From Methylomicrobium lacus LW14 (GTDB taxonomy: Bacteria > Pseudomonadota > Gammaproteobacteria > Methylococcales > Methylomonadaceae): 64,000 nucleotides of DNA. Both the position numbers and the translations under genes were made by a program. This document shows, in pieces, positions 9,036 through 16,637 of the stretch (position 1 is the stretch's first letter; every line of letters starts with the position of its first letter). The notes under the pieces are model-generated. The model worked only from the letters and a program-made list of their open reading frames with translations. It was not told the DNA's origin and made no database searches. The stretch is taken from positions 3,237,501 to 3,301,500 of the forward strand of contig NZ_AZUN01000001.1 of assembly GCF_000527095.1 (NCBI RefSeq), in the 5' to 3' direction.

Positions 9036-9884
9036 TCAGGCCGAACGCTTCGCGTGTTCGCTGCGCCAGGCGTCCTGTATCGTCTTGATCGTCTCGACTT
9101 CCCTGAGCAGTTCGGCCAGCGGCGGCAGGTTGAAATCGCGTTCGAGCAGGGTCGGGAACACGCCGTAAAGCTCGTAGGCCTTGCCGAGCAATTTCCAGAC
9201 CGGATCGATCACTTCCGATCCGTGCGTGTCGACCAGAAAGTCTTCCGCTTCGACATAGTGTCCGGCGATGTGCGCATAGGCGATGCGCTCGGCCGGCACT
9301 GCCTTTAAAAAGGCTTCCGCGTCGTAGCCGTGATTGACGCTGTTCACGTAGATATTGTTGATGTCGAGCAGGATGTCGCAATCGGCTTCCTGGACGACCG
9401 CATTGAAAAAATCGATCTCGGCCATTTCCTGGCCGGGCGCCGCATAGTAGGACACGTTTTCGATCGCGATGCGCTGTTCGAGCAGTTCCTGCACGCGCCG
9501 GATGCGCAGGGCGACATGCCTGACTGCGTCTTCGGTAAACGGGATCGGCATCAGGTCGTAAAGGTGGCCGTCGTGGCTGCAATAACTCAAATGTTCGCTG
9601 TACAGCTTGATTTGGTGTTCGGCCATGAACTGTTTGATGTCCAGCACCAGCTTTTCGTCGAGAGGGTCGCTGCTGCCGAGCGACAAGGACAGGCCGTGGC
9701 AGACGAAATCGAAGCGTTCGGTCAGTGCGCGGAATTGCTTGCCGAATTGGCCGCCGAGCGTGATCCAGTTTTCGGGGGCGATTTCATAGAAATCGACGGT
9801 TTGCGCAGGCGGGTTTTTGACGATTTCACCGAGCAAAGACCGTCTCAGGCCGAGCCCAGCGCCTTGAACGTGAAAGTGCGACAT
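9036..9884 (-). CDS. bufB: Multinuclear non-heme iron oxygenase (DUF692), BufB/HvfB-like
   Basis: 282 aa from ATG 9882-9884; an upstream in-frame extension lacks family similarity. DUF692/MNIO TIM-barrel features in order: GLGLRRSLL, FYEIAPENW, HGLSLSLGS, YSEHLSYCSHDGHLYDLMPIP, IENVSYY, LLDINNIYVNSVNHG, YAHIAGH, DTHGSEV and a closing LLERDFNLPP. His, Asp and Glu residues in these motifs bind two or three iron ions. Enzymes of this family modify cysteines in RiPP precursors, making oxazolone/thioamide or related heterocycles that bind copper. Its place directly behind the Cys-rich precursor and before bufC supports that role. Cytoplasmic. Confidence 0.92.
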   Translation of the reverse strand: MSHFHVQGAGLGLRRSLLGEIVKNPPAQTVDFYEIAPENWITLGGQFGKQFRALTERFDFVCHGLSLSLGSSDPLDEKLVLDIKQFMAEHQIKLYSEHLSYCSHDGHLYDLMPIPFTEDAVRHVALRIRRVQELLEQRIAIENVSYYAAPGQEMAEIDFFNAVVQEADCDILLDINNIYVNSVNHGYDAEAFLKAVPAERIAYAHIAGHYVEAEDFLVDTHGSEVIDPVWKLLGKAYELYGVFPTLLERDFNLPPLAELLREVETIKTIQDAWRSEHAKRSA

Positions 9885-9936
9885 GAAATTCAGGGGATTA
9901 AAAAGAGGCGTTGTAGCGGAAAATTTGCCTGCCGAA

Positions 9937-9962
9937 AGGAAGCGGCGAAGACGCCGCTTCCT
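9937..9962 (-). promoter_or_regulatory. Strong hairpin between precursor and modifying-enzyme genes
   Basis: An 11-bp perfect GC-rich stem (9937-9947 with 9952-9962, 4-nt loop) lies in the 93-nt gap between bufA and bufB on the transcribed strand; flanking GCCGA/TCGGC bases could extend it. There is no U-tract, so it is not a simple terminator. The position suggests a stabiliser or partial attenuator giving more precursor mRNA than enzyme mRNA. That role is inference. Confidence 0.5.
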
Positions 9963-9977
9963 CGGCTTCAAACCGAA

Positions 9978-10385
9978 TTACTTCTTCGTCGCGCCGCAAG
10001 AGCCTTCTTTGCCTTTCATCATCGCGCCGCAAGAGCTTTCCATGCCTTTTTTCATCTTGCCGTCGTCCATCATGCCGCCGCATTTGCCTTCACCGCATTT
10101 GCCTTCGGCTGCCTTGGCCGGTGCGGCTTTAGCGGGTGCAGCAGTGGATTTTTGGCCGGCGCATGCGCCTTCGGCGGTTTTGTTCTGTGGCGGGTTCATA
10201 CCGGATTTGTTCATGCCGCCCATGTTCGCGCCGCAAGCCATTTCACCGGCCGCAACCTGCATGTAACCGCTGTTCAACTCGGTCATGCCGAACGGATTGG
10301 CTTCTGCATGGGCGGTTGCTGACAGGGTCGAGATAACCGCGGCGCCCATTGCGGCGGCCAAAGGTGATTTATTCAATCTTTTCAT
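9978..10385 (-). CDS. bufA: Copper-binding RiPP precursor, bufferin/HvfA-like, with EGKCG motifs
   Basis: 135 aa. Sec signal peptide residues 1-27 (cut after AHA), then EANPFGMTELNSGYMQVA, a start typical of exported HvfA-like peptides. The mature part is low-complexity, Met-, Lys- and Gly-rich. It holds six cysteines (51, 75, 97, 102, 119, 130), every one at the fourth position of an E-x-x-C motif: EMACG, EGACA, EGKCG, EGKCG, ESSCG, EGSCG. In Haemophilus HvfA the EGKCG cysteines are converted to copper-binding oxazolone/thioamide groups by a DUF692 enzyme. Start supported by GAGGAG 6 nt upstream. First gene of bufABC and divergent from copAB, so likely a periplasmic copper buffer. Confidence 0.9.
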   Translation of the reverse strand: MKRLNKSPLAAAMGAAVISTLSATAHAEANPFGMTELNSGYMQVAAGEMACGANMGGMNKSGMNPPQNKTAEGACAGQKSTAAPAKAAPAKAAEGKCGEGKCGGMMDDGKMKKGMESSCGAMMKGKEGSCGATKK

Positions 10386-10615
10386 TGTAACTCCTCAGTT
10401 ATTAATAATAATGTTCGGTCATTGAACCGACCGAGTGGTTGTAAATCTACGCTAGACATCTGAATAACAGATGAATATAGTCATAAATGCGATATCGATT
10501 CGCCGACTATACAGATTTTCTTGTCGTTTCGCCACTTGCGATTTTAGTCTCGTATCAGCCGGGAAAGATTCATTTAAGCGTTTCGACGCAGAGCCTGTGA
10601 GAGGTCAGCTTTTCG
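10386..10615. promoter_or_regulatory. Divergent control region of bufABC and copAB
   Basis: 230 bases separate the two divergent copper operons, so shared regulation is likely. Two short inverted repeats are visible: CATCTG at 10457-10462 with CAGATG at 10468-10473 (5-nt spacer), and TCGGT/ACCGA with a 6-nt spacer around 10415-10430. Either could be an operator for a CopR-like or sigma-factor-linked regulator, but no known copper box is recognisable and no regulator gene lies in the window. Confidence 0.4.
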
Positions 10616-12313
10616 ATGAAAATAGCGTGCCGCCGATTTTTCTTTTTTGTTTTATGGCTGTGCCATCTGGGCGTCGGTTTGGCCTGTGCTGACACCTATA
10701 CGCTGACGGTCGCCGAGAAATCGGTCAACCTGATCGGGACAAAGCAAACCGCGATCGTCGCCAATGACAGCCTGCCCGCACCCACCCTGCATTGGCGCGA
10801 AGGCGAAGAGGTGACGCTGCATGTGATCAATCGTTTGCAGGAGCAAACCTCGATTCACTGGCACGGCATCGTGCTGCCTTATCAAATGGACGGCGTGCCC
10901 GGCGTCAGTTTTTCGGGCATCGAGCCGGGGCAAACCTTCACCTACCGGTTCCGGCTCAAACAGAACGGCACGTACTGGTATCACGGCCACTCCGGCATGC
11001 AGGAGCAGCAGGGCTTATTCGGCGCGCTGGTGATCGATCCTGTGCATCCCCGACAAAAGGTCGAGCGCGACTATGTGCTGCTGCTTTCGGACTGGCCCGA
11101 AGCCGATCCCTACCGGACGCACGCGCGACTGAAAAAACAGAGCGATTACTATAATTTCCAGAAAAGAACCGTCGTCGATTTTTTTAACGATATCAGCAAA
11201 CGCGGTTTTGCGGAAACCTTAAGCGACCGGCTCGATTGGGGACAAATGCGCATGGAGCCGACCGATTTTGCCGATGTGACCGGCGCGACCTACCATTTTT
11301 TGGTCAACGGCCAAACGCCGGAAATGAACTGGACCGGGCTGTTCGGTCCCGGCGACCGGGTGCGCCTGCGCATCATCAACGCCTCCGCGATGACGCATTT
11401 CGATGTCAGAATTCCGGGCCTGACGATGCGCGTGATCGAGGTCGACGGCCAGCCGGTGATACCGGTCGATGTCGAAGAGTTCAGGATCGCGGTGGCCGAA
11501 ACCTATGACGTGCTGGTCGAGCCGAAAGCGGACCGGGCCTACCGGCTCTTCGCCGAAGCGATGGACCGCAGCGGCTTTGCCGCGGCCACCTTGACGCCGA
11601 AGATCGGCCTGCTCGCACAGATGCCCACATTGCGTCCCTTGACCTTGTTGACGATGGCGGACATGGGGCCGATGCACGGCGGCGGGCATGCAGGGCATGC
11701 TGATCATCAAGCGATGCCAATGAGCGGCATGGCGGAACAGCCGCCTGATGCCGAGCATGCGGAACATGCGGCGCCTCCGAATCACTCGATGCACGAAGGA
11801 CATGACGCCTCGATGCCCGCTACGCAGACGGAAGCGGAGGCTCCGATGCGGCACACCGAAGCCCCGGCGATGGGTTCGTACAAGGTACTGAGCTATCAGC
11901 ATCTGATGGCGGCGGCGCCGAATCGCGAATGGCGGCAAGCCGACCGCGAAATCACGCTGCGCCTGACCGGCAATATGTATCGCTATATCTGGTCGTTTGA
12001 CGACATCAAGTATTCGGAGTCGGAGCCGATCCGGGTCAAATTCGGCGAACATATCCGTTTCACCTACGTGAACGAAACGATGATGAATCATCCGATTCAT
12101 CTGCACGGCCTCTGGCAATACCTCGATAACGGCAACGGCGCCTATAATCCGAAAAAACATGTGATCAATGTGCCGCCGGGCAAGACGGTCAGCGTGATCG
12201 TCGTGGCCGACGCGGAAGGCGAATGGGCGTTTCATTGCCATTTGCTGTATCACATGGATGCCGGCATGTTTCGGAAACTGATCGTCGAAAAAAGGGAGCA
12301 CGCTGGCCGATGA
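10616..12313 (+). CDS. copA: Periplasmic multicopper oxidase, CopA family
   Basis: 565 aa. The signal region begins with CRRFFFFVLWL, compatible with Tat export as usual for CopA. All copper motifs are present: HWHG (residue about 82), YWYHGHSGMQEQ, HPIHLHGLW (about 495) and HCHLLYHMDAGMF near the C-terminus, which supply the type 1, 2 and 3 sites with an axial Met. Between about residues 345 and 420 lies a His/Met-rich segment (GPMHGGGHAGHADHQAMPMSGM and HSMHEGHDASM), a likely extra copper-binding loop. Function: oxidises Cu(I) and/or sequesters copper in the periplasm. Its TGA overlaps the copB ATG by 4 nt. Divergent from bufABC. Confidence 0.93.
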   Translation: MKIACRRFFFFVLWLCHLGVGLACADTYTLTVAEKSVNLIGTKQTAIVANDSLPAPTLHWREGEEVTLHVINRLQEQTSIHWHGIVLPYQMDGVPGVSFSGIEPGQTFTYRFRLKQNGTYWYHGHSGMQEQQGLFGALVIDPVHPRQKVERDYVLLLSDWPEADPYRTHARLKKQSDYYNFQKRTVVDFFNDISKRGFAETLSDRLDWGQMRMEPTDFADVTGATYHFLVNGQTPEMNWTGLFGPGDRVRLRIINASAMTHFDVRIPGLTMRVIEVDGQPVIPVDVEEFRIAVAETYDVLVEPKADRAYRLFAEAMDRSGFAAATLTPKIGLLAQMPTLRPLTLLTMADMGPMHGGGHAGHADHQAMPMSGMAEQPPDAEHAEHAAPPNHSMHEGHDASMPATQTEAEAPMRHTEAPAMGSYKVLSYQHLMAAAPNREWRQADREITLRLTGNMYRYIWSFDDIKYSESEPIRVKFGEHIRFTYVNETMMNHPIHLHGLWQYLDNGNGAYNPKKHVINVPPGKTVSVIVVADAEGEWAFHCHLLYHMDAGMFRKLIVEKREHAGR

Positions 12314-13017
12314 AGACGCATGCATACAAACCGCGCAAGTTCCGTCTCCTGCTGGGATGTCTGTTAGCAGGGAGCGTTTGCCCGCCTCCGGCTGCGGCGC
12401 AGGATGATTCGATGCTTTTCAGCAAGTTCATGGCCGAGCGTTTTGAGTACGAAGGCAACGACAGTCTGCATTTATTCAAGTGGGATATCAAGCACTGGAT
12501 CGGCAACGATGAGCACAAGCTTTATCTGAAAACCGAGGGCGATTATTCGGCCGACCAGGGCATCTTCGGGCGCGCCGATCTGCAAATGCTTTACAGCCGC
12601 AACATCAGCACCTTCTGGGATTTTCAGATCGGCGCGCGCCGGGCCTTCGAGCCGGAACGGACCTTCGACGCGGTGATCGGCTTCCAGGGGCTCGCGCCTT
12701 ATTCGATCGAGGTTGACAGTGCCGCCTTCATCACCGAAAACGGCAACCTGCTCGGCCGCTTGAATCTTGGGTATGAATTATTGCTGACCCAGCGGCTTAT
12801 CCTGCAACCGCGCATCGAAGTGAATGTCGCGGCAAAAGACATCGAGAATCGCGGCGTCAAGGCCGGCGTGACCGAATTCGAGGCGGGCATGCGCTTGCGT
12901 TATGAAATCGAGCGGGAGTTCGCCCCTTACGTCGGCTTCGATTATGTCGAGGAAGAATCCCTGCGCGAGCACCATCACAGCGTGCGCTTCGTGGTCGGGA
13001 TGCGGTTTTGGTATTGA
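12310..13017 (+). CDS. copB: Outer-membrane copper resistance protein CopB
   Basis: 235 aa from the ATG at 12310 that overlaps the copA stop (ATGA), which implies translational coupling. A signal peptide (to about residue 31, ending AAAQ) precedes a beta-barrel with alternating patterns. Recognisable CopB segments include the ERFEYEGNDS region, WIGNDEHKLYLKTEGDY, LLYSR-type (LQMLYSRNISTFWDFQIGAR) and the terminal FVVGMRFWY ending in an aromatic residue, as outer-membrane barrels do. The His/Met-rich N-terminal domain present in Pseudomonas CopB is missing here; the copper-binding load may instead sit in the CopA loop and the bufA peptide. Confidence 0.9.
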   Translation: MKTHAYKPRKFRLLLGCLLAGSVCPPPAAAQDDSMLFSKFMAERFEYEGNDSLHLFKWDIKHWIGNDEHKLYLKTEGDYSADQGIFGRADLQMLYSRNISTFWDFQIGARRAFEPERTFDAVIGFQGLAPYSIEVDSAAFITENGNLLGRLNLGYELLLTQRLILQPRIEVNVAAKDIENRGVKAGVTEFEAGMRLRYEIEREFAPYVGFDYVEEESLREHHHSVRFVVGMRFWY

Positions 13018-13082
13018 GGCGGCGTGAGCCTGATTGAGGGCAAAGTGCGCTTGGAGGGGCGCCGTCTGCGGTGCGAACGGCA

Positions 13083-13104
13083 TTCCCGCGCCGGAGCGCG
13101 GGAA
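13083..13104. repeat. REP-like GC hairpin
   Basis: TTCCCGCGC (13083-13091) and its perfect complement (13096-13104) flank a CGGA loop, followed by CGAGAC. This short palindrome has the look of a dispersed intergenic hairpin unit in proteobacteria. It lies between the convergent copB and dsbA stops and could also act as a terminator. Only one copy is seen in the window. Confidence 0.5.
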
Positions 13105-13122
13105 CGAGACGGCGAAATGATG

Positions 13123-13962
13123 TTATTTTTTCGCCGTGCTTTCTCTCTTGATCAACTGGTTCGTCACTTCGATCATCTTTTCATGCGAACCGGCCGATTT
13201 GCCGTCGACCTTGTATTTGCCGTTCACGATCAGCACCGGTACGCCGGTTACGCCGTAGCGCGCGGGGGTGACGGCGGCCTGGCGGACTTTGGTGTCGACC
13301 AGGAATGAGTTATAGGCTTCATGGAAGTCCGCTTCCTTGACGCCATGGGCGGTAAAGAAGGCGCCCAATTGCTCCTCGTTCTCCAGTTTTTGATGCTTGT
13401 TCTGCAAGGCGTCGAAGAAGTCGGCATGGACCTTGTCGAGCACACCCAAGGCTTGGGCGACATAGAACGCTTTCGCGTGTTTCGCCCAGAGATCGCTGAA
13501 CGCGGCCGGCTGGCGGATGAAATCGACATTGGCCGGCAGCTTTTTGACCCAGCTGGCGAGGATCGGCTCAAAATCGTAGCAATGCGGGCAGCCGTACCAG
13601 AAAAACTCGATCACCTCGACCTTGTCGGGGTTCTGTGTCGGTTGCGGAGTCGCCAGGGTTTCAAAGCCTGTCAGTTCTTCTGCTGCCGCCGGGCTTTCGG
13701 CTGGAGCGGCGGCTTGCTCGGCTGGCGCCGGCGCGGCGGCTTCGGCCGCAGGCTGCGGCTGGCTTGCAGCCGGCGTTGCCGGGACTGCGGTTTCGGCGGC
13801 CGGTGGTGTTGCAGGAGTCGCAGGCGCTGCGCTGGTCTGTTCCGGTGCGGCCGCTTCACTGACGGGCTGTTTCTGCATTTTCAGATAGAAGAATGTGGAA
13901 GCTCCCGCCAGTACGGCAAGGACTAAAATGATGAGTCCGATTTGAATAAAATTTTTACGCAT
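13123..13962 (-). CDS. dsbA: Membrane-anchored thiol:disulfide oxidoreductase, DsbA family
   Basis: 279 aa. One N-terminal membrane helix (about residues 7-27) with no clear signal-peptidase site, then an Ala/Pro-rich linker of about 65 residues (33-97), then a DsbA thioredoxin-like domain. The active site is C125-P-H-C128 (FFWYGCPHCYDFEP), and the cis-proline loop is GVTGVPVLIVNGKY. It oxidises cysteines in periplasmic proteins, probably with DsbB elsewhere. The anchor and long flexible spacer replace the usual cleaved signal. Neighbours cytochrome c4 and engB reproduce the dsbA-cc4-engB order seen in Pseudomonas. Confidence 0.9.
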   Translation of the reverse strand: MRKNFIQIGLIILVLAVLAGASTFFYLKMQKQPVSEAAAPEQTSAAPATPATPPAAETAVPATPAASQPQPAAEAAAPAPAEQAAAPAESPAAAEELTGFETLATPQPTQNPDKVEVIEFFWYGCPHCYDFEPILASWVKKLPANVDFIRQPAAFSDLWAKHAKAFYVAQALGVLDKVHADFFDALQNKHQKLENEEQLGAFFTAHGVKEADFHEAYNSFLVDTKVRQAAVTPARYGVTGVPVLIVNGKYKVDGKSAGSHEKMIEVTNQLIKRESTAKK

Positions 13963-14136
13963 GAACTTCGATTTCCCATGTGGTTGTAAATAACCGTTGA
14001 CGACGGCAATCAGTCCGCTATCGCTTGGGATCTGATTGCGTTTGCGGAACTTTCCGCTTCATTCAGACATTGATACCGGCAGGCGGGACGGCCTGCACTT
14101 GATTCGGCAAGGGCGGAAGCGGGCGCTCCCGGAGCG

Positions 14137-14312
14137 GCGTTCCCCGGCCGGAAGCCCACTGTCATTAAGTTAAGCCGTTCGTGCTGGGCCTGTCGAAGCA
14201 TGAACGGCTTAACTTATGCGGTTCGGATTTCTCCGTTCACCCTTCGACGAGCTCAGGGCGAACGGAGAAATCCATTAACTTAATGGCAGTGAGGCCGGAA
14301 GCCGGGGAACGC
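14137..14312. repeat. Composite inverted-repeat element with two REP-like hairpins
   Basis: Outer arms at 14137-14147 and 14302-14312 (GCGTTCCCCGG and complement) and near-perfect 17-bp arms at 14157-14173 and 14275-14291 (one mismatch) enclose two separate hairpins. Hairpin 1 has 13-bp stems at 14168-14180/14202-14214. Hairpin 2 has 12-bp stems at 14227-14238/14260-14271, with a loop containing CCCTTCGACGAGCTCAGGG, the core of a widespread proteobacterial REP-like repeat. It fills most of the 380-bp gap between dsbA and cytochrome c4. No coding sequence is present. It is likely a non-autonomous REP/REPIN- or MITE-type element. Confidence 0.7.
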
Positions 14313-14343
14313 GCCTAACATCATATTTGATCGGAAAGACTGG

Positions 14344-15024
14344 CTATTTCATCATCGAGATAGCGTAAGAGACCGCACGAATCTCCTCGTCGGTCATCTT
14401 TTTGGCGATCATGTGCATCATGTTTTCCGGGGTATTGCCGCGCGCGCCGGTTTTGAAATCGGTCAATGCCTTGATTAAATAGTCGGGGTGCTGTGAATGC
14501 AGGGCCGGGAACGCGGCCGGCAGGTTGCCTTCGCCAAACGGACCGTGGCAGGCGATGCAGGCGGATACTTCGCGTTGCAGATCGCCGTTACGGTATAAAT
14601 CGCTGCCCTCTGCAATCAGTTCGGGCACCGATTTGGGCTTTCCGGCAGTGGCGGCCGCGGACTCTTCTTCGTCCTCATCGGGCGGCGGCAGCACCGGCAT
14701 CGAGTTCGCCGAAATCTTCTGCGCCGCATAGTGAGCGCCGATGTCGGCCATGTCTTCATCGGACAACGGCAGCGCCATCGCCGACATCATCGGATCATTA
14801 CGGGCGCCGCTCTTGAATGCCTGTAATTGCTTGACCAGATAGGATGCATGCTGCTGGGCCAGCTTCGGAAAGTTCGGGGCCACGCTGTTGCCGTTGTCGC
14901 CATGGCAACTGTTGCAGGCGGCGGCTTTGTCTTTTCCTGCGCGCGCATTGCCCTCGGCGTGTAAAATAGTGGAGGCGCCGTAGATCGCAATACCTATTGC
15001 AACTGCCAGGAATTTTATTTTCAT
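14344..15024 (-). CDS. Di-heme cytochrome c4
   Basis: 226 aa. Signal peptide residues 1-23 (STILHA cut), then two homologous cytochrome c domains. Heme 1 is C37-N-S-C-H41 and heme 2 C156-I-A-C-H160. Each domain has a distal Met region (DPMMSAMALPLSDED; NTPENMMHMIAKKMTDEE). An acidic hinge, PPPDEDEEESAAATAG, joins them. Periplasmic electron carrier that can feed terminal oxidases. Ends with SYAISMMK. Followed downstream by the repeat element and dsbA. Length and layout are normal for the family. Confidence 0.93.
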   Translation of the reverse strand: MKIKFLAVAIGIAIYGASTILHAEGNARAGKDKAAACNSCHGDNGNSVAPNFPKLAQQHASYLVKQLQAFKSGARNDPMMSAMALPLSDEDMADIGAHYAAQKISANSMPVLPPPDEDEEESAAATAGKPKSVPELIAEGSDLYRNGDLQREVSACIACHGPFGEGNLPAAFPALHSQHPDYLIKALTDFKTGARGNTPENMMHMIAKKMTDEEIRAVSYAISMMK

Positions 15025-15130
15025 CAGACTCCCCTTCGGAATATTTCGTTATTTTTATGACATTCAGAATTGGCTGTTTCCATCCTAACCCGGGATTCTA
15101 CCCCATTTGCCTTAGCGAAGCGAGACAGCG

Positions 15131-15739
15131 ATGAACCCAGTTTATCATCAAGCAAAATTTATTAACAGTGCCCCCAACCTGAAACATGCGCCTCCGGATC
15201 ATGGGCTCGAAATCGCCTTTGCCGGACGCTCGAACGCGGGCAAATCGAGCGCGCTGAATACGTTGACTCGGCAAAATGCGCTGGCGCGGATCAGCAAGAC
15301 GCCGGGGCGGACGCAAATGCTCAATTTTTTCGCGATCAGTGAACAACACCGCTTCGTCGATCTGCCCGGCTACGGTTTCGCGAGCGCGCCGCTCGCGATC
15401 AAACAGCAGTGGCAGAAAGCGATCGAAGAGTATATGAACCTGCGGAAATCGCTGTGCGGCATCGTGCTGGTGATGGATGCGCGGCATCCGTTGACCGAAT
15501 TCGACTGGCTAATGCTGCAATGGTGCGAACATGCCGAATTGCCGGTGCACATTCTGTTGACCAAGTCCGATAAATTGAGCTTTGGGGCGGCCAAAAACAC
15601 GTTGTTGCAGGTGCAGGAAGAACTCAGCGGCGCGCCTATCCCTTTGTCCGTGCAGTTGTTTTCTTCGCTGAAGAAAAGCGGTGTGGACGAGGCGCATCAC
15701 GCGCTGGATGACTTGTTTGCGCAGGCCAGCGGGGATTAA
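15131..15739 (+). CDS. engB: Ribosome-biogenesis GTPase EngB/YsxC
   Basis: 202 aa. GTPase motifs in order: G1 GRSNAGKSS (about residues 36-44), G2 region KTPGRTQMLNFF, G3 DLPGYGFA, G4 LTKSDKL, and SLKKSGVDE at the G5 position. This is the TrmE-Era-EngA-YihA family member needed for 50S subunit assembly; cytoplasmic and essential in most bacteria. Divergent from cytochrome c4, with about 105 nt between starts. Its last 4 nt overlap the stop of the convergent MBL-fold gene. Confidence 0.95.
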   Translation: MNPVYHQAKFINSAPNLKHAPPDHGLEIAFAGRSNAGKSSALNTLTRQNALARISKTPGRTQMLNFFAISEQHRFVDLPGYGFASAPLAIKQQWQKAIEEYMNLRKSLCGIVLVMDARHPLTEFDWLMLQWCEHAELPVHILLTKSDKLSFGAAKNTLLQVQEELSGAPIPLSVQLFSSLKKSGVDEAHHALDDLFAQASGD

Positions 15740-16617
15740 AAGCAGACTTCGAGCCCCTCGCGCGCGATGAACAATTTGTCCGCAAACCGGGGGTGTTGCT
15801 CCAGAAGGTCTCGATAGATCAGATCGAGATCGGCATCGGTCCGGGTCGGTTCATGGTGGGTTAGAAACAAGCGCTTCGCGTTCGCCTCGCTCGCCAGCTT
15901 GATGCCGGAACGATAGGTTCCGTGCCCCCAGCCCAGCCGGGTCGCATATTCTTCATCGGTATAGGACGAATCCACGATCAGCGCATCCACATCCTGCATC
16001 GCCTCTATGATTTCCTGATGTTTTTCGAGCAGAAAACCCCGGTATGAAGCGTAGTTATCATCCTCGGGCTGATAGATATTAATCGGGCTTTCGAAGTCGC
16101 CGGTAAAAAACAGCGAGGCGCCGTCGCAATCGACCCGGTAACCGAAATTCAACACCGGATGATTCAGGATGATCGGGGTAATGCGGGCGCTGCCGACGCT
16201 GACCGTTTCGCCGGGCCTGACCGTCAAATAGTCGATGCGGGCCTTCAACTGCGCTTCATGGATCGGAAAATAACTGTATTGAAGCTGTGCGGACAAGGCC
16301 CGGTTGATGTTTTCATCGGTGACCGGATCCTGACCTCCGTATAGGTTGATGCGATTGTTTTTGAAAAAAATCGGCAGAAAAAAAGGCAGGCCCTGAATAT
16401 GATCCCAGTGCGTATGGGTGATGAAAATGTGCGCGGTGATCGGCATGTCCCTGAGTAAGGTTTGCGCAAGCGCATGAATGCCGGTGCCGGCGTCCAGAAT
16501 GATCAGCTCATTCCGGTTGGTGCGGATTTCGATGCAGGTCGTATTGCCGCCGTATTTGACGGTCTGCGGACCTGGCGTCGGGATTGAGCCCCTGACTCCC
16601 CAAAATTTAAATTTCAT
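15736..16617 (-). CDS. MBL-fold metal-dependent hydrolase (PhnP/RNase Z-like)
   Basis: 293 aa. Starts MKFKFWGVRGSIPTPG, then LDAGTG, the metal motif HTHWDHIQGLPFF (H-x-H-x-D-H complete), ILNHPVLNFGYRV, FFTGDFESP, DSSYTDEEY and FLTHHEPTRTDADLD. All ligands of a dinuclear zinc site are visible. This family is close to cyclic-phosphodiesterase PhnP and RNase Z-like hydrolases and is often fused to or found beside signalling domains in other bacteria. Cytoplasmic; substrate unknown. Lies 20 nt downstream of the HDOD gene in the same orientation, so the two may be co-transcribed. Confidence 0.85.
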   Translation of the reverse strand: MKFKFWGVRGSIPTPGPQTVKYGGNTTCIEIRTNRNELIILDAGTGIHALAQTLLRDMPITAHIFITHTHWDHIQGLPFFLPIFFKNNRINLYGGQDPVTDENINRALSAQLQYSYFPIHEAQLKARIDYLTVRPGETVSVGSARITPIILNHPVLNFGYRVDCDGASLFFTGDFESPINIYQPEDDNYASYRGFLLEKHQEIIEAMQDVDALIVDSSYTDEEYATRLGWGHGTYRSGIKLASEANAKRLFLTHHEPTRTDADLDLIYRDLLEQHPRFADKLFIAREGLEVCF

Positions 16618-16637
16618 GCCTGTTTTTGTTATTGTTT

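Noticed and set aside
9330..10322. A 330-codon plus-strand frame across bufB and bufA
   Set aside because: It is antisense to both RiPP genes and changes from Asp/Val/Gln-rich to Ala/Phe-rich exactly at the gene border, as a shadow would.
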